DNA from: Hormiphora californensis
Taxonomy: Eukaryota > Ctenophora > Tentaculata > Cydippida > Pleurobrachiidae
NCBI GenBank assembly: GCA_020137815.1
Contig: CM035359.1
Span: 6,090,179-6,154,178 of the forward strand
Direction: 5' to 3'
Length of the DNA: 64,000 nucleotides
The notes under the pieces were generated by a model. It was not told the origin of the DNA. It was given only the letters and a program-made list of their open reading frames with translations, and searched no databases. The translations under genes were made by a program, and so were the position numbers. Each line of letters opens with the position of its first letter. Within the stretch, counting starts at the first letter, position 1. Shown here piece by piece: positions 52,980-64,000 of the stretch.

Positions 52980-55900
52980 TCCTTCTTTCTTTCTCCTCTC
53001 CTCCTTCTTCCTCCCTCTGCTTTTTAAGTTTTTGCCTGTTTCTCTCTATAGTGGGATTATATATATATTATATATATATACATCTTTACGAATATTGTTG
53101 TTATCCAATCTCTCTCTCCGCTACATACAACCCACAGTATAGATCGATCTAACCTTTTAATACCCACCCATCAAGCCACCCATCACCATCATCATCATAA
53201 CAAACTAGAACGACTCATTACCGCCTGTAAATGGGTGATTGAGGTGACAGATCGACCTCTCTCCCTCCCACCTGGACTAGCTGTACTGGGCTAATTCGGG
53301 TAAACACTTCCCTCATGATATATAGAAAACGTGATGATGATTTAGTAGCAATTGGTATCTGATGATTATTAATGGTAGCTGGAGCATGGTATATACTGAC
53401 AATTATCATTATAGTCAGTTTAATAAAGATTGATAAAGGCTAAGTATGTATAGGTGTAATTTAAAACATTGTGATCAATTTTTGGGAAAATCAGTTTCTG
53501 AACAAAATTAGGTTGTTTACATGAAATTAATCAGTCATATAATATTGTTCCTATCCATTTTTATTACGGAATAGTGTACTATTGCTATGATTGGAACGAG
53601 CCAATATTTTTGTTTTGCCTTTGCGATTGTAAATCTACACCTCTACTTCCGTTTTTTATTTCTTAGTATCGTTTTTTCCTCTTCAGTTCTTGCCTCTTCG
53701 CCTTTCCGCGATTCATGTCTTCTTTTTATTTTTCGCCCATCCCATCATTTCTCTTGTTCTCTTCTGTTTGCCTCGAGACTTTCGTTACCTCAGGTCTCTT
53801 CTCTGAATAACTTCGCGCGAATCACAACTATATCCTTCAGGGGGTACTTCTCCTCAGTGTCTCCAAAATAGCATCACATCATCATCTTCAATCATTTCTC
53901 ATCTCAAACAAACAATCATCCTCTTGGAGAGGTCGCGCATCGTTCCTTTTCTACCCCTTATGTACTCTCTCAATTTATTTTTGCCTTCATCTCAAAGAAC
54001 AAATCATCAAGAACCGAGAGTAGATAGAGAGAGAGAGAGAGACTCCTTCTCTTCCCCGCTTTATCGATCTAGCCTCTTTTCATACACGAACTCTTTCTCT
54101 CCTAATCATACTTGAGTCCTCGTTTATCCCCTTTTTTTCTTCGCTTTCTTTTCATGCTGTTCTTCTGTTCTTCTATTCTTTGTTCTCTTCTTTTCTTTTT
54201 ACTCACTCGCGTCTGTCTCCGGTGCCCTGCAGCCCTGGTCGTAGAAACTCTTCTCTTCTCCAGCCTTGTATCTTTCTCGCCTCTCTACCTCTTCCGTTCT
54301 GTTGCTCGTCGCATTTAGTCTCCGCGTGTTCCCGCTACCTGACGTCGTCTCCAGAGAAGAAGTTACCTCTCTTCCTACTCTATCCCTATCCCCTCTCTAT
54401 CTCTCCTTCCTCTCTCGCTCCCGCCCCCTTCCGTCCCCTCACTCACGCCCCTTCATTTCTTTCTAACAATTTATACCCTCCACGCTCCTCCCCCACCTCC
54501 TAACTTCGCAAAAATCAAAGGCGAGGCCGTCTACTGCAGCATCGCGGATGATGCTAAAACCTATATTGGGACAAAGAGACAAGATCTAACCCGCACATTA
54601 ACACCCTTAAGTAACCGTTGTTCAATTGAATGGAGAGAGAGAGTGGAAAGGAGTACCACGCACCTAAATCCTGAACACCTTGATTCTAACCCCCTGCCTA
54701 CGAGACCCCCGTCCGTTTATGAATATGGGTGAATTGGCGTTTTTTTTACTGTGTGGCGGATATTGTCCGTTGCTCCCCCTCACACACCCTCTCCTCTATC
54801 TTCCCTCTCCCTACACCCGTTCCGGTCTCTCTCTCTCTCGTCTTCTCTCTCTCTCCCCCTCTCTCATCTCTCTCCGTCGTCTCTCTCTCTTCGTCTGCTC
54901 TCTCTCTCTCTTCCTCGCCCTCCGCTCTCTCTCATCTCTCTCCGTCTCTCCTCCTCTTCTCTCGTCTTTTCCCTTCTGTCTCTCGTGGCTCTCCGTCATC
55001 GTAGCCGTTATCTGCGTCTCGGGGGTCTGCGCAAATGTCGTTCCGTCGTCTGGGGTCTCTCTCTCTTTTTCTTCCTTTCGTCTCGGTCTCTCATCTTCGG
55101 ATCTTTCGATGTCGCCGAATCGCTTTCTCTCCTAATCGCCCTCGTCGTTCACCCCTCTCGTACGGTCCCTCGTCGCTCCGTGCTCTTCTTACTAGCTTTC
55201 GCTCATCTGCATCTCGTTGTGGTCCGCTCGGGCTGTGGGATTCGCCCAGACTTCGTCTCTCTCTGGTGTGGTCAACGAGACTCCAGCCATTCACGGCCAA
55301 GTATCACTGTGGTCATCAAGGGAATGTCACCAATGGTTAGATCCCATCGTGTACTAGACTTACCTCTCCCTATCTCTTCTCTCCCTTCTCTCTCCTCTCT
55401 CCTCCTCTTCCTCCCTTCTTTCTGTTTTCACTTCTCCTCTCCCCCCTCTCCTCTCTCGGCGCTACGTCTCCTTTCCCGCACGCTCGCGCTCTCCTCTTTC
55501 TGCTCCTCTTAGCAGTCTCTCTGCTCCTCTCAGTTCCTCTCCTCTCGTCTCGCTCCGGCTTCTTCTGCTTGAATCTTTTCTCGGTTTTTCGTTCTCGTGC
55601 CGTGCTCTCCTCGTCTCATCTCGGCGATCTTCTTGGGCTGGGTCTTCTTTGGGTCTGTCAAGTTCTGGTGGCCTTGGTGTCTCGGAGTTCCTGTGTCTCG
55701 GTTCTCCTCTCTCTCGATCGGCCCTCTGCGCTCGCCTGGGGCGTCATCTCACTCGGTCTGCCTCTGCGTCGTCCGTGCGTGTTCCGGGTGCGTGCGTCCT
55801 CTCTCTCGTTCGGGGTTGGCGCTCGCGGTTGCTCAGGTGTGTTGAGGGTTGTTCCCCTCCTCGGGATTCTCTCTCTCTCGCGATTCCTCTCTCTCTCCCG

Positions 55901-56000
55901 TCGCCGTTTGCTCTGGGGGCACCGTCGTGCGCTCCCCTCTCCCGTGCGTCCTGCTCTCGTGGTGCTGTCTCTCTGCCTTCTGTCCGTCGCTCGTGGGTCA
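52980..56000. other. CT-rich, probably error-laden region
   Basis: CT-rich sequence in which the repeat is broken by frequent TCG/CGT triplets, mainly at 54,240-54,480, 54,790-55,010, 55,360-55,560 and 55,680-55,960. The many Ser/Leu/Arg frames are compositional. Short islands of normal-looking sequence (53,160-53,580; 54,500-54,740; 55,285-55,345) may be exons or intron pieces of the candidate Ig gene. Confidence 0.45.
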
Positions 56001-58359
56001 CGCTCCGTCCCTACAAAACCTCGAACCTCCGCTTGGCACTTTTCCGCTCAACTTGTACATGGGATATTTTCAGAAGATGGATACTGGGTCATGTTAAGAG
56101 ATCAGTGCTTCTAAATCCAAACAACATCCTTATATTATCGCCTTCCAAAACTTCCCGTGCAATGCCAAGTGTGATGTGTTCGCTTGAAATACCTCGGTGG
56201 ATCCCATTTACCTAATATCCTATCGTAATAAAAGCTTCTTGTCCCCAAATATAATTGTGAACACTAATCGTGATAGCTAAATAGGTACGGTTATATAAAT
56301 AGCGACAACTCAGGGTCCCATTCTCTGACGTCGTCATTTTCTCTCCATCCCAATCTCTAGGAATATTCCCAAGCTCCACAACAATGCCTTACAAATAAAG
56401 AAAACCCACACAAAACCATCTCGAAATATTCCGTTGTGCTTTCGCGTTGGCAAAAAAAATCGAAAGCAAAAGGTCTTATTTTATTAATAGAGTCTGAATG
56501 GGTCCTAGTAATGTTTGGATTCGACGTAATAAACAAACCTGGAGATTTTCTCCCCTGTACGATCCCTGTCATGGAAACAGGACGGGAACAATCCCAATGA
56601 CTAAGATCCCCCTGAAAGCTCCCTCCAATTCTCGTCTCTCTCCCTTTCCCCTCCCTACTCACCCTATGGATTCTATTTCCACCCACCGACTTTCAATTGG
56701 CTAACAACCCTCCCCCTCTACATACTCAGGTAGTCAGGGGGGATGTGTTGGAAGCCCTGTTGGGCTATTCCGGCCCGGCGGGCCATGTTGACTAGAAAGA
56801 AGAGATCGTCGCTCTGCTCTCTCTCGCTCGCTCTCTCTCTCTTTCTCTCGCGCTCCGCGTGCTCTCTCCTTTCTCTTCTTCTCTCTGGCTCTCTCTCTCT
56901 CCCATCTCTCTCTCCATTAAGGAAATCATGTTTGAAAGTACAGCTTCAAAAAACGCAAGGTCACCCAGCCCCACGGTGTCTCATAAACCCTCGGGGTAAC
57001 CCTCCAACGGCTACTAAGGGGACACACCTTGTATACTAGGGGGACACACTGTCACACAATTGTCCGCTGACAAATCACCCCTGTAGGGGAAATCTCCACT
57101 AAACCATCTGTTATATCTTTCTTTCACACATGAAAGAAGTAGATCATTAAAACTACCTTCAGACCAAACTAATCATTTCAAATCAATTTCTGGCTTTACA
57201 AGAAATAAGTAATACTCGAAGCCAAATACTGGTCATTGCCCAAAATAAATAAAAAAAGAAATATAGAGTTGTTAGGCCACTTTCGTAGACGGTACATAAT
57301 CAATATTAAATCTTTTTTTGTGTAACTAAAATGCAGTTTAATAAACAATTATTTTTAAAAAACTTTCCCGGGTTTCCCCCCCCAGAGCTGAAAAAACTTA
57401 AGCTTTTAAATTTTTCCAGAGAGAGAGAGAGAGAGAGAAGGGTAGAGACATAAGGGCCCTTTACGAGACTCGACCCAACAAGACGACTAAAAAACCCCAA
57501 CCCGGGAGCTCTCCATCTCCATGTGTAAACGGGAGAAACCCATCAGGGGAGTAAGGGGGAAAATTTTCCACCTTTCCAAACATCTCAAAAAAGACTATAA
57601 CGTCCCCCCCCTCTATTTTTTCTCTATCCCTCTCTCTCCCCTTTTTCTCTCTTTCCCCTCCCCTTTTCTTTTCTCTCCCCTCTCTCGGGTTTTGGGTTTG
57701 GGTTTTGGTGGGGGGGACAGGGTTTATGGCCCCCTAAGCCCCAACGCTACTAAAGGCCCGTTTTTATTATAAATTTATATGAAAACCCGAAGGAGACGCA
57801 GGGGCTCAGTCCCCATATTGTAAACCCTTAATTTAAGGTTTTAAAAGGAAATTTCGGGAAGAGGGGCAGAAACTAGGGAAAAGGTTTTGGGCTGGTTCTG
57901 GGCCCCCTTTGCATCCTGGGGAGTAGGAGGGGGTTTCCCAAACCAGTTGTCACGATCCCCACAGAAGACAGTCTGATTTAAAGGGACCGGATACGTGTGA
58001 AAGGAAGCACGTGAACCCGAAAAAAGTAAAAGCTAGCGTGACTCTGTCCTTCGACAGTGTCAAGTTTTAAAAACATGCGGGGGATGCATAGAAAGGGAAA
58101 TAAGAGCACGCCCCGAAGGACTAAAAATCGGTCATAGTGTCTGTCGTCGACGGGGTCAGTTCTCACTCCTCAAGCACCGTTCTCGGTTGTAGATTGTCTT
58201 GTTAGTACTGTCAAGAGAGCTAGTCCAAGACTTGGAGAAACCAAAAACCTCTATTGGTTGGACAAGGGTACGATCCGGGGGTGCTCCTACAATCGAAACT
58301 GTCAATTTGACAGGGGTGACAATTATAGCGAGTTTGTGCGTGACTGGGATGACGAAGGG
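54508..58359 (+). CDS. Possible second Ig-domain gene, fragmentary
   Basis: Three plus-strand islands resemble Ig-domain halves: 54,508-54,729 (KIKGEAVYCSIADD, later IEWRERVE, followed by a GTGAAT donor-like site), about 55,285-55,331 (FTAKYHCGHQGNVTN, then a weak GTTAGA) and 58,193-58,359 (see its own entry). The order C...W, then YxC, then C...W, mirrors exons 2-3 and 8-9 of the lectin gene. No acceptor is evident for the first two, and poor sequence lies between. A working gene is not shown. Confidence 0.28.
57340..57960. other. Mixed low-quality sequence around AG/CT tracts
   Basis: Homopolymer inflation around a GA tract (57,418-57,437) and CT-rich sequence (57,620-57,690). Nothing coding is recognised. 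Confidence 0.55.
58193..58359 (+). CDS. Candidate exon: N-terminal half of an Ig-like domain
   Basis: Between an acceptor-like CTCGGTTGTAG and a donor GTAAGG, one frame is open for 167 bases, entering in phase 1 and leaving in phase 0. It starts with a Cys (CLVSTVKRASPRLGETK), then NLYWLDKGTIRGCSYNRNC, and ends RDWDDEG. The Cys...G-x-TK-x-LYWL spacing resembles the fourth Ig domain of the lectin gene (LQCAIDY...GTKKPVLYWLKDG). Probably extracellular. The remainder of the gene is not clear. Confidence 0.4.
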
Positions 58360-58413
58360 GTAAGGATATCCCTCTCTCTCTCTCTCTACTCTCAGTTCTG
58401 CTTCCTCTTCTGG

Positions 58414-58444
<31 letters not shown>

Positions 58445-58932
58445 TTCTCCCCTCCTCTCTTCTCTTCTCTTCTCCCCTACCACTCTATATCATGTAATGG
58501 TCCCTATTTGTTCGCTTATCCCATTCATACTACAAAGTGGTTATTGCGCAGCCATTATCACTTCATTGCTCAGCTCACTTATAAATCATAATCTTTCAAG
58601 TATCAATAAGTTATAATGGTAACGAGTTAACGGGTTAACTTGTATTTCCCACGATTCACCACTGACAACCTGGTATAGACAGGGAGAGGATAGAGGGACC
58701 GCCCCGCCCCATCTGGGGGGGGGGGGGGTAACATCCCCCTTAACTATATGACTGATTGAGAGTAGCAAACCGACCCATGGGAACTTTTAACCCGGATTTT
58801 CCCTCACTCCATCTGATCACCACCAGGGGCTCCTATCGCGCCCTGAAATCTTAATCCAAATCCCTCTCTCTAATCACGTGACAATTCCGTTGCCATGGGG
58901 ATCACGTGGGCTTCCTGTTTTGATCACGTGAT

Positions 58933-59133
58933 GAGAGAGAGAGAGAGGGGGAGAGAGTGAGAAAAGGGTGAGAGAGAGGAGAAAAGAGAGGAGAGAGGGG
59001 AGAGGGGAGAAAAGGTGAAAGGGGGAGAGAGAAGGGAGAAAGAGAGAAAAGAGAGGGAGAAAGAGAGAGAGGAGAGGGGAAAAGAGAGAGAGAGAGAGAG
59101 GGGAGAGAGGAGAAGAGAGAGAGGAAGAGAGAG
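58933..59133. repeat. (GA)n-rich microsatellite
   Basis: GA repeat with frequent AAA and GGGG interruptions, directly after the TCACGTGA at 58,924. Confidence 0.85.
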
Positions 59134-59379
59134 AAATTTATCAGACAGTCGCCGCAAAACCTTCTTTGACCGCTTAGTTTCATGAGCAGTGATACAATCC
59201 CGTGTTTTCACAGTTTTTTTATTTCCCGCTACACCCCTCCAAGTGAACCCTTGACTTAGATTTTTGGGGCTGATTAGACTTGAAAGGGGGGTGGTGGGAG
59301 AAGAGAGAAAGGAGGAAAAGAGAAAGTATTTGGATCAGTGAGGCGGAAAAGACGTGCAAACAACGCTTCTTGACCTTAG

Positions 59380-59751
59380 GTACGGGAGAAACCCCCTCCC
59401 CACGGTAGTTGGGTTTTTAATGATTCCTTTCCCAAGCGGTTTATGGTTTTTAATTTACTTTAAAAAAGGTTTTTAAAGAGGGAAAAATTGATAGTTTTGG
59501 AAAAAGCGGGGCCCCCATGGGGGGGGGACAAAAAGGAAAAAACCCCGGGGGGGAAAAAAAGGGGGGGGTAAAAACCCCAAAGGGGGAAAAAAAAAGGGGG
59601 GAAAAAAGGGAAAGGGGGAAGGGGGGGGAGGAGAGGAGAGGAGAGGAGAGAGAGGAGGAGGAGAGATGAGAGAGAGAGAGAAGACGAGAGAGAGACGAGA
59701 GAGAGCAGTGGGCATCGAGAGGAGGAGAAAGAGAGAGAGATGAGATGGAGC

Positions 59752-59831
<80 letters not shown>
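59380..59831. repeat. Homopolymer noise grading into a (GA)n tract
   Basis: A/G/C-run noise at 59,400-59,620 becomes GA repeat (59,630-59,831), a transition that shows the noise arises at the repeat edge. Confidence 0.85.
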
Positions 59832-59834
<3 letters not shown>

Positions 59835-60067
59835 ACAGGTATAGGATCACGTGACAGCGCCGCGCAAGCCATGTCACGTGACACAACACACGCTCTCTCT
59901 CCAGACACTCTCTACGAGCTACGAGAGAGACACTCTCTCCCTATTGCAGTATCCCAGTTGTTGCGTTTTTCAGCTATCCAGAGTTCTCTCTCTCTATCTC
60001 GCTTGAATTGTCACTTGAATTGTTTATCATTGACTTATAAACAATCTCTCCGTTTAGTTTATACACG

Positions 60068-61139
60068 ATGTCGGAATCATCCTCGTTCACTATGTCTCTC
60101 TACGGACATGACACGCCGGGACTCTACAACAGTGGATATACCAGGACGACCCCCTTCAGTATAGGTAAGGTGGGAGAGCTGCAGTACATGGGGAGGGAGG
60201 GAGGTGTTGTAAGTGGTGTAATTGTGGTTAATGATCATAATGATTGATCGTATAATAACTTTGCGGTGAACTATACTGCTGCACCATTACTGAATTGCTT
60301 AATCTGTGCAATAATTACAAGTTATATAACTGCACGGAGCGTTGATATATATTATCACTGGGTAATGTGGGGTGATTAAGTAATTTATAACTTAATAAGT
60401 TGTGATGACCATTATCACATTAAATGTTTTACAACCATTACATTATACTACTTATCGTGTTATTTGGTTATAGCCATTAGTTAGCAAGTGCTATATGTTA
60501 TTAGTTAGTAAGTGCTACATGTTGCCACTCAAAGCGATACTGTTAAGTAAGCACTAAACAAGTGTGCATTATTAAATTTAGCTAATGGTTTATCTTATTA
60601 CTTGGCAGAATCATTTGCCAACATCGTTTTTCATTTTTATCATTGCTGTCACTGGTTCATTCTATACTAGCTTCAATGAGAAAGCTTAGTTTTCTTGACC
60701 CATATTGTTAAGGAGGAATTGTCAGGCCAATGCTCTGACAGAAGAGGAAGGAGAAAACTCAACTTCCCCACTGACTATGCGGCAAATAAATATTAACGAA
60801 TGGACGAGAGTTTTATAGCGAATCCTGGAATTGTCACCCGTTGAAATCACCGTTCCTTATCCACAGCGGCTGGGGATAAGGAACGATGAATCTGAATGGG
60901 CTGGGCCCCAGCCCATTCAGATTCCAGCTAGTCCAGCTAGTCTTGTCTTATCTAACCCCCAATCCCCATATAATTTACCCAACGCATGTTTTTGTAACAT
61001 TATCTCCTTTCAGATAATCTACTGGTGCAAAAAGGTGATTATCCATTCAAGAGTGAAAGTCTGTTGAGTTCGGTATCACCAAGTTTCAGCTACGTCCCAA
61101 TGCCTCCATACACATCCCTCAACTCAGTCTATCCATCAG
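60068..61139 (+). CDS. 5' part of an eh1-motif transcription factor (probably homeobox)
   Basis: Exon 1 60068-60164 (phase 1) and exon 2 61014-61139 (phase 1) are joined by a GT-AG intron; the gene continues past 61,140. The 74 residues begin MSESSSFTMSLYGHDTPG, are rich in Ser, Tyr and Pro, and contain FSIDNLL at about residues 31-37. This matches the engrailed-homology-1 (eh1) motif, which recruits Groucho/TLE co-repressors and is typical of the N-terminus of homeodomain proteins such as goosecoid and NK types; some Fox and T-box proteins also have it. The second exon gives YPFKSESLLSSVSPSF and YVPMPPYTSLNSVYPSG. No homeodomain is found up to 64,000, so the class is inferred. The exon 1/2 join splits the motif after FSI. 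Confidence 0.6.
60721..60739 (-). repeat. Solitary copy of the GTCAGAGCATTGGCCTGAC motif
   Basis: A perfect reverse-complement copy of the 19-mer found at 17.5 and 43.6 kb, within the eh1-gene intron. Confidence 0.7.
60851..60924. repeat. Two adjacent perfect hairpins
   Basis: Stem 1: 12 bp (CGTTCCTTATCC, 60851-60862, pairing with 60874-60885) around an 11-base loop. Two bases later, stem 2: 18 bp (GAATCTGAATGGGCTGGG, 60888-60905, pairing with 60907-60924) around a single C. A 9-base direct repeat CAGCTAGTC follows. Located in the intron of the eh1 gene. Confidence 0.85.
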
Positions 61140-62245
61140 GTAGGAGCAGGGAGAGAGAATGGGATAGAGAGATAGGCAGAGATAGGGCGTGAGTGAGATA
61201 GAGAGATAGACGGAGGTAGGCCAGAAGGGGAGAGAGTGATCAGATTCGGAGAAGATTATGACAGTATGAATTATGATGCGTGACAAACTGACCAGCAACA
61301 AACCAAACTGACTAAAACATGCAGTAAATCGAATTGGGCTATCAATATACCCAGTGCAGGTAGACAACCCAGGTTATCAGTATCTTCGTGATTGTATAAT
61401 TTCAAACTTGTTTATAATGAATCCCAGAATCCATATTCCGATTTATCCAAGTTACCCGGGTTTCATTATCCAAGTTACCCTGTCTGGCGCCGCCGACCCC
61501 ATCTGAGCGCACTGTCGAGAATCAAATTGGGGTATGGGCGCCGCCATACAGAAGTTACCCGAGTCCTGAGTTATCGAGTGATCCTTAGCGGGTATTATTG
61601 ATCCTTGCATTTGACACGTTAAAACAGAAATGATATATTGATATTACCGTTAAATAAATATTTCTGTTTTCTGTGGGTATCTTTTGGTCTTCTAACATTA
61701 TATGTGTTCAGTTGATCCCCATGAATTGATCCATATTAGTGCCAGGATAGTACCAAAAATAGTAAATTCATTGTTTCATAATTTGCTATTTTCATCAACC
61801 ATCAGCCATCTATAACAATAACAGTCCTTAGCTTAGATCACAAATCGGGTGGATCATGGACCAAATCGGTGAGTCTAAATTAGCATATCAATATAAAAAG
61901 CCCTAATTAGGACCAAGTCGGATCCCAGGATATAGATACTCCATCTGTTTGATTCATTAATAGCCCTGTCTATCCATATCTTAATTGGCATTAAGCTGTT
62001 TCAATGCCTCCTAATTAGTATTCATCGCTGCACCAATTGCCCATTTCGCATAGCCAATGGCCCAATTAGCTGTAATGAAACAACTATTATATCCCTTCTA
62101 TTATTAATGAATCACGTCTTTAGTATAACGGTACTACATTATGGAGAGTTAACTGTCACATCAAATATATCTTAATTGGGCATGCATTTTCTTAACGACC
62201 AGCACGCTTAGAATGAATGGCCCGTTAATGTCAATACTTGTATCA
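61140..62245. other. Intronic sequence after eh1 exon 2
   Basis: Short GA tract at 61,150-61,200, then AT-rich sequence. A weak inverted arrangement (GTTACCC and GGCGCCGCC blocks) at 61,455-61,565 may be another MITE. No homeodomain exon is seen. Confidence 0.4.
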
Positions 62246-62252
62246 GTCGGTA

Positions 62253-62425
<173 letters not shown>

Positions 62426-62484
62426 ATATTGTATCACTTACATCGTCCAACTCTACCTCTAACTACCACTGTTTATTATATTTG

Positions 62485-62530
62485 AATAGAGAGAGATAGT
62501 CAGAGAGAAAGAGAGAGAGAGAAAGAGAGA

Positions 62531-62594
<64 letters not shown>

Positions 62595-62605
62595 AATAGA
62601 GAGAC
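62485..62605. repeat. (GA)n with a (GT)n insert
   Basis: GA repeat interrupted by a short GTGTGTGTGTGTG stretch, one of the few non-AG/CT repeats in the window. Confidence 0.92.
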
Positions 62606-62819
62606 AGAAAATGAACAATCACAGGTCTAGATAGATCTACTCATTATTTCACTATTATACTTGATGTGGTTTTGAATTGCAGTTTATTAAAACTTTAGAA
62701 TTTAAGAGAGGAAAGAAAAGAGAGGAAAGAAGAGAGAAGGAAGGAGGAGGAACCTTTGAAAGAGCGAGAAAATATATAAACGTGGTCTATAGCTTGTGGT
62801 GTAGCTAGAAGGGTAGCAC

Positions 62820-63256
62820 GCGCCGGGAGAGAGAGAAGGATAAAGATAGATGGAGAGAGGGAGAGAGAGAGATAAAGGATGAAAGAAGGAGAGAGCCAGA
62901 GAGGGATAGGGAAGGATAGATGGAGAGAGACATCGCTTATCACTTTAGCTCTCTTCCTGCCGCGCTGTGATTGGACAGAGCTGTACAATCTCCATAGCTA
63001 CACCTCTCTCTATCTTTCTCCCTTTCTCTCTCTACCTCTATCTCTCTCTATATTTCTATCTCCCTCCCTCTCTCTATCCCTCTATCTCTCTACCTATAAC
63101 TCTCTCTCTGTTCTCGCACGCTATCTCTCTCTCTCTCTCTCCCTTATCTATCTCTGAGTTTCTCCTTTGCCCGCGACTATAAATAATCCTCACCTCCGGG
63201 TGGCCTTCGTCGCTCAGCCAACCACGCTTTAAAGTCAACGGCTCGGATAAAGAAAC

Positions 63257-63289
<33 letters not shown>

Positions 63290-63843
63290 TAGAGAGAGAG
63301 AGAGGTAGAGAGAGATATGTATATATCATATAAAGAGAGTGAGTGACAAGACAATTAAAATAGTAACGTCTATCAAAACAGTGTTATCGGATAACTATAC
63401 TGTCTAAGAACACGAGTGTGTACTGTGGTAATGGTGTTATATGGGGGCATTATCTCAATCGGTATTATAACGTCATATTGTTGTTAGTAATGGACCAATT
63501 ATTGGTCAATTGCTTAGGATAATTTCCAATAACTTATCACTTTGCAACAATGACAGATCATACAATATGATGGTCGCATCGCATTGCGGTAAGGTACTGA
63601 AAGTTCTTCTTTCCCTTTTCTCTCCGCTCTTCGCATCTCCTTCTGTCTTGGGAGCATTGCGAGGAGGGAGAGAGGGGGAAGCGGAGGCGATTCCGGGCGA
63701 GAGTCCGATCGCACGAGCGCGCGCTCTCGAGGAGCGGAGAGAGTGCCGAGAGATCGAGACGACGCGAGCGACTCTCAGAGAGCGCGAGACGCTACCTGCT
63801 CCGAGATCTCTATTACCTCATGTCGATCAGCTCTTTCCTTCAC

Positions 63844-63874
<31 letters not shown>

Positions 63875-63882
63875 TCTCTCCC

Positions 63883-63926
<44 letters not shown>

Positions 63927-64000
63927 CATCAGTGACAGCTCCTAGAGGGTGGAGGGGGACAATTTCCGGATCGCCCAGACACCACACATGTCAAGTGTCA
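62820..64000. other. Microsatellite-rich end of window
   Basis: GA-rich 62,825-62,930; CT-rich 63,003-63,150; GA 63,258-63,310; CT 63,845-63,922. The purine-rich, CpG-bearing stretch 63,650-63,790 has a coding-like open frame but no recognisable domain. Confidence 0.5.

Larger units (their letters stand above)
58874..59881 (+). promoter_or_regulatory. Cluster of four TCACGTGA palindromes upstream of the eh1 gene
   Basis: TCACGTGA at 58874, 58924, 59847 and 59874, plus CACGTGG near 58,902. The last two lie 190-220 bases before the start codon at 60,068 in a GC-rich patch (GCGCCGCGC), a likely promoter. bHLH-Zip factors (USF, MYC/MAX, MITF/TFE) recognise this site. A GA microsatellite (59,640-59,830) and low-quality sequence (59,380-59,620) lie between the two groups. 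Confidence 0.4.

Noticed and set aside
55035-56215. Long overlapping Ser/Arg/Leu frames of 180-250 residues
   Set aside because: Several frames are open at once over degraded CT-rich sequence, which indicates composition rather than coding.
56736-56800. Possible C-type-lectin-like exon (GPAGHVD) after CATACTCAG
   Set aside because: The frame hits TAG immediately after HVD, no donor is present, and other frames are equally open.
63650-63790. GC- and CpG-rich open frame near the window end as a possible homeodomain exon of the eh1 gene
   Set aside because: The translation lacks the homeodomain recognition-helix signature (WFxNxR) and looks like purine-rich low-complexity sequence.

Overview
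The window looks like nuclear DNA of an invertebrate animal. The signs are many-exon genes with GT-AG introns (several in phase 1), a rhodopsin-class GPCR, an Ig/C-type-lectin/Sushi protein, a small IQ-motif protein, a transcription factor with an eh1 repression motif, a CR1-like LINE, and piggyBac, Tc1/mariner-pogo and fold-back DNA transposons. I cannot assign a phylum from sequence alone. Genes are sparse; most of the window is intron, transposon debris and AG/CT dinucleotide microsatellite. Several blocks (about 0.4-1.6, 3.4-5.5, 12.7-13.9, 51.5-52.3, 57.3-58.0 and 59.4-59.6 kb) are strings of inflated homopolymers next to AG/CT repeats. They look like sequencing or consensus failure rather than biology. 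A 100-N gap sits at 14,690-14,789, also beside a CT repeat.

Layout. 0-9 kb: low-quality sequence, then decayed piggyBac transposase fragments, two of them forming a ~410-bp inverted repeat (7.1-8.1 kb). 9.6-17.8 kb: a plus-strand gene for a small protein with three IQ calmodulin-binding motifs; three internal exons and a short terminal exon are clear, and the first exon is inferred. 18-26 kb: mostly microsatellites and unassigned sequence. 26.3-27.2 kb: an open class A GPCR exon on the minus strand. 28.1-33.6 kb: two fold-back elements, then a CR1-like LINE that is open from its endonuclease to its C-terminus except for two clean secondary insertions, an 880-bp piggyBac-type element at TTAA and a 645-bp element with a 7-bp duplication. 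34-40 kb: microsatellites, with no confident gene.

40.5-47.9 kb holds the best gene: 15 exons whose phases all agree, giving 692 residues with a signal peptide, four Ig-like domains, a C-type lectin domain, a Sushi/CCP domain and a C-terminal tail like a GPI signal. It is probably a surface recognition or adhesion molecule. Its introns are crowded with repeats: a 1.84-kb transposon with 8-bp target duplications that itself contains a minisatellite and a fold-back element, a 33-bp minisatellite made of splice-acceptor-like units, a duplicated 3' splice site before exon 10, and a MITE that begins inside the exon 10 donor. 48.9-49.7 kb is a ~200-bp tandem repeat. 54.5-58.4 kb has scattered Ig-like exon pieces in poor sequence, possibly a second, related Ig gene. 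60.1-61.1 kb has the first two coding exons of a transcription factor with an eh1 motif (FSIDNLL split by an intron); its DNA-binding domain is not in the window. The last 3 kb is intron and microsatellite.
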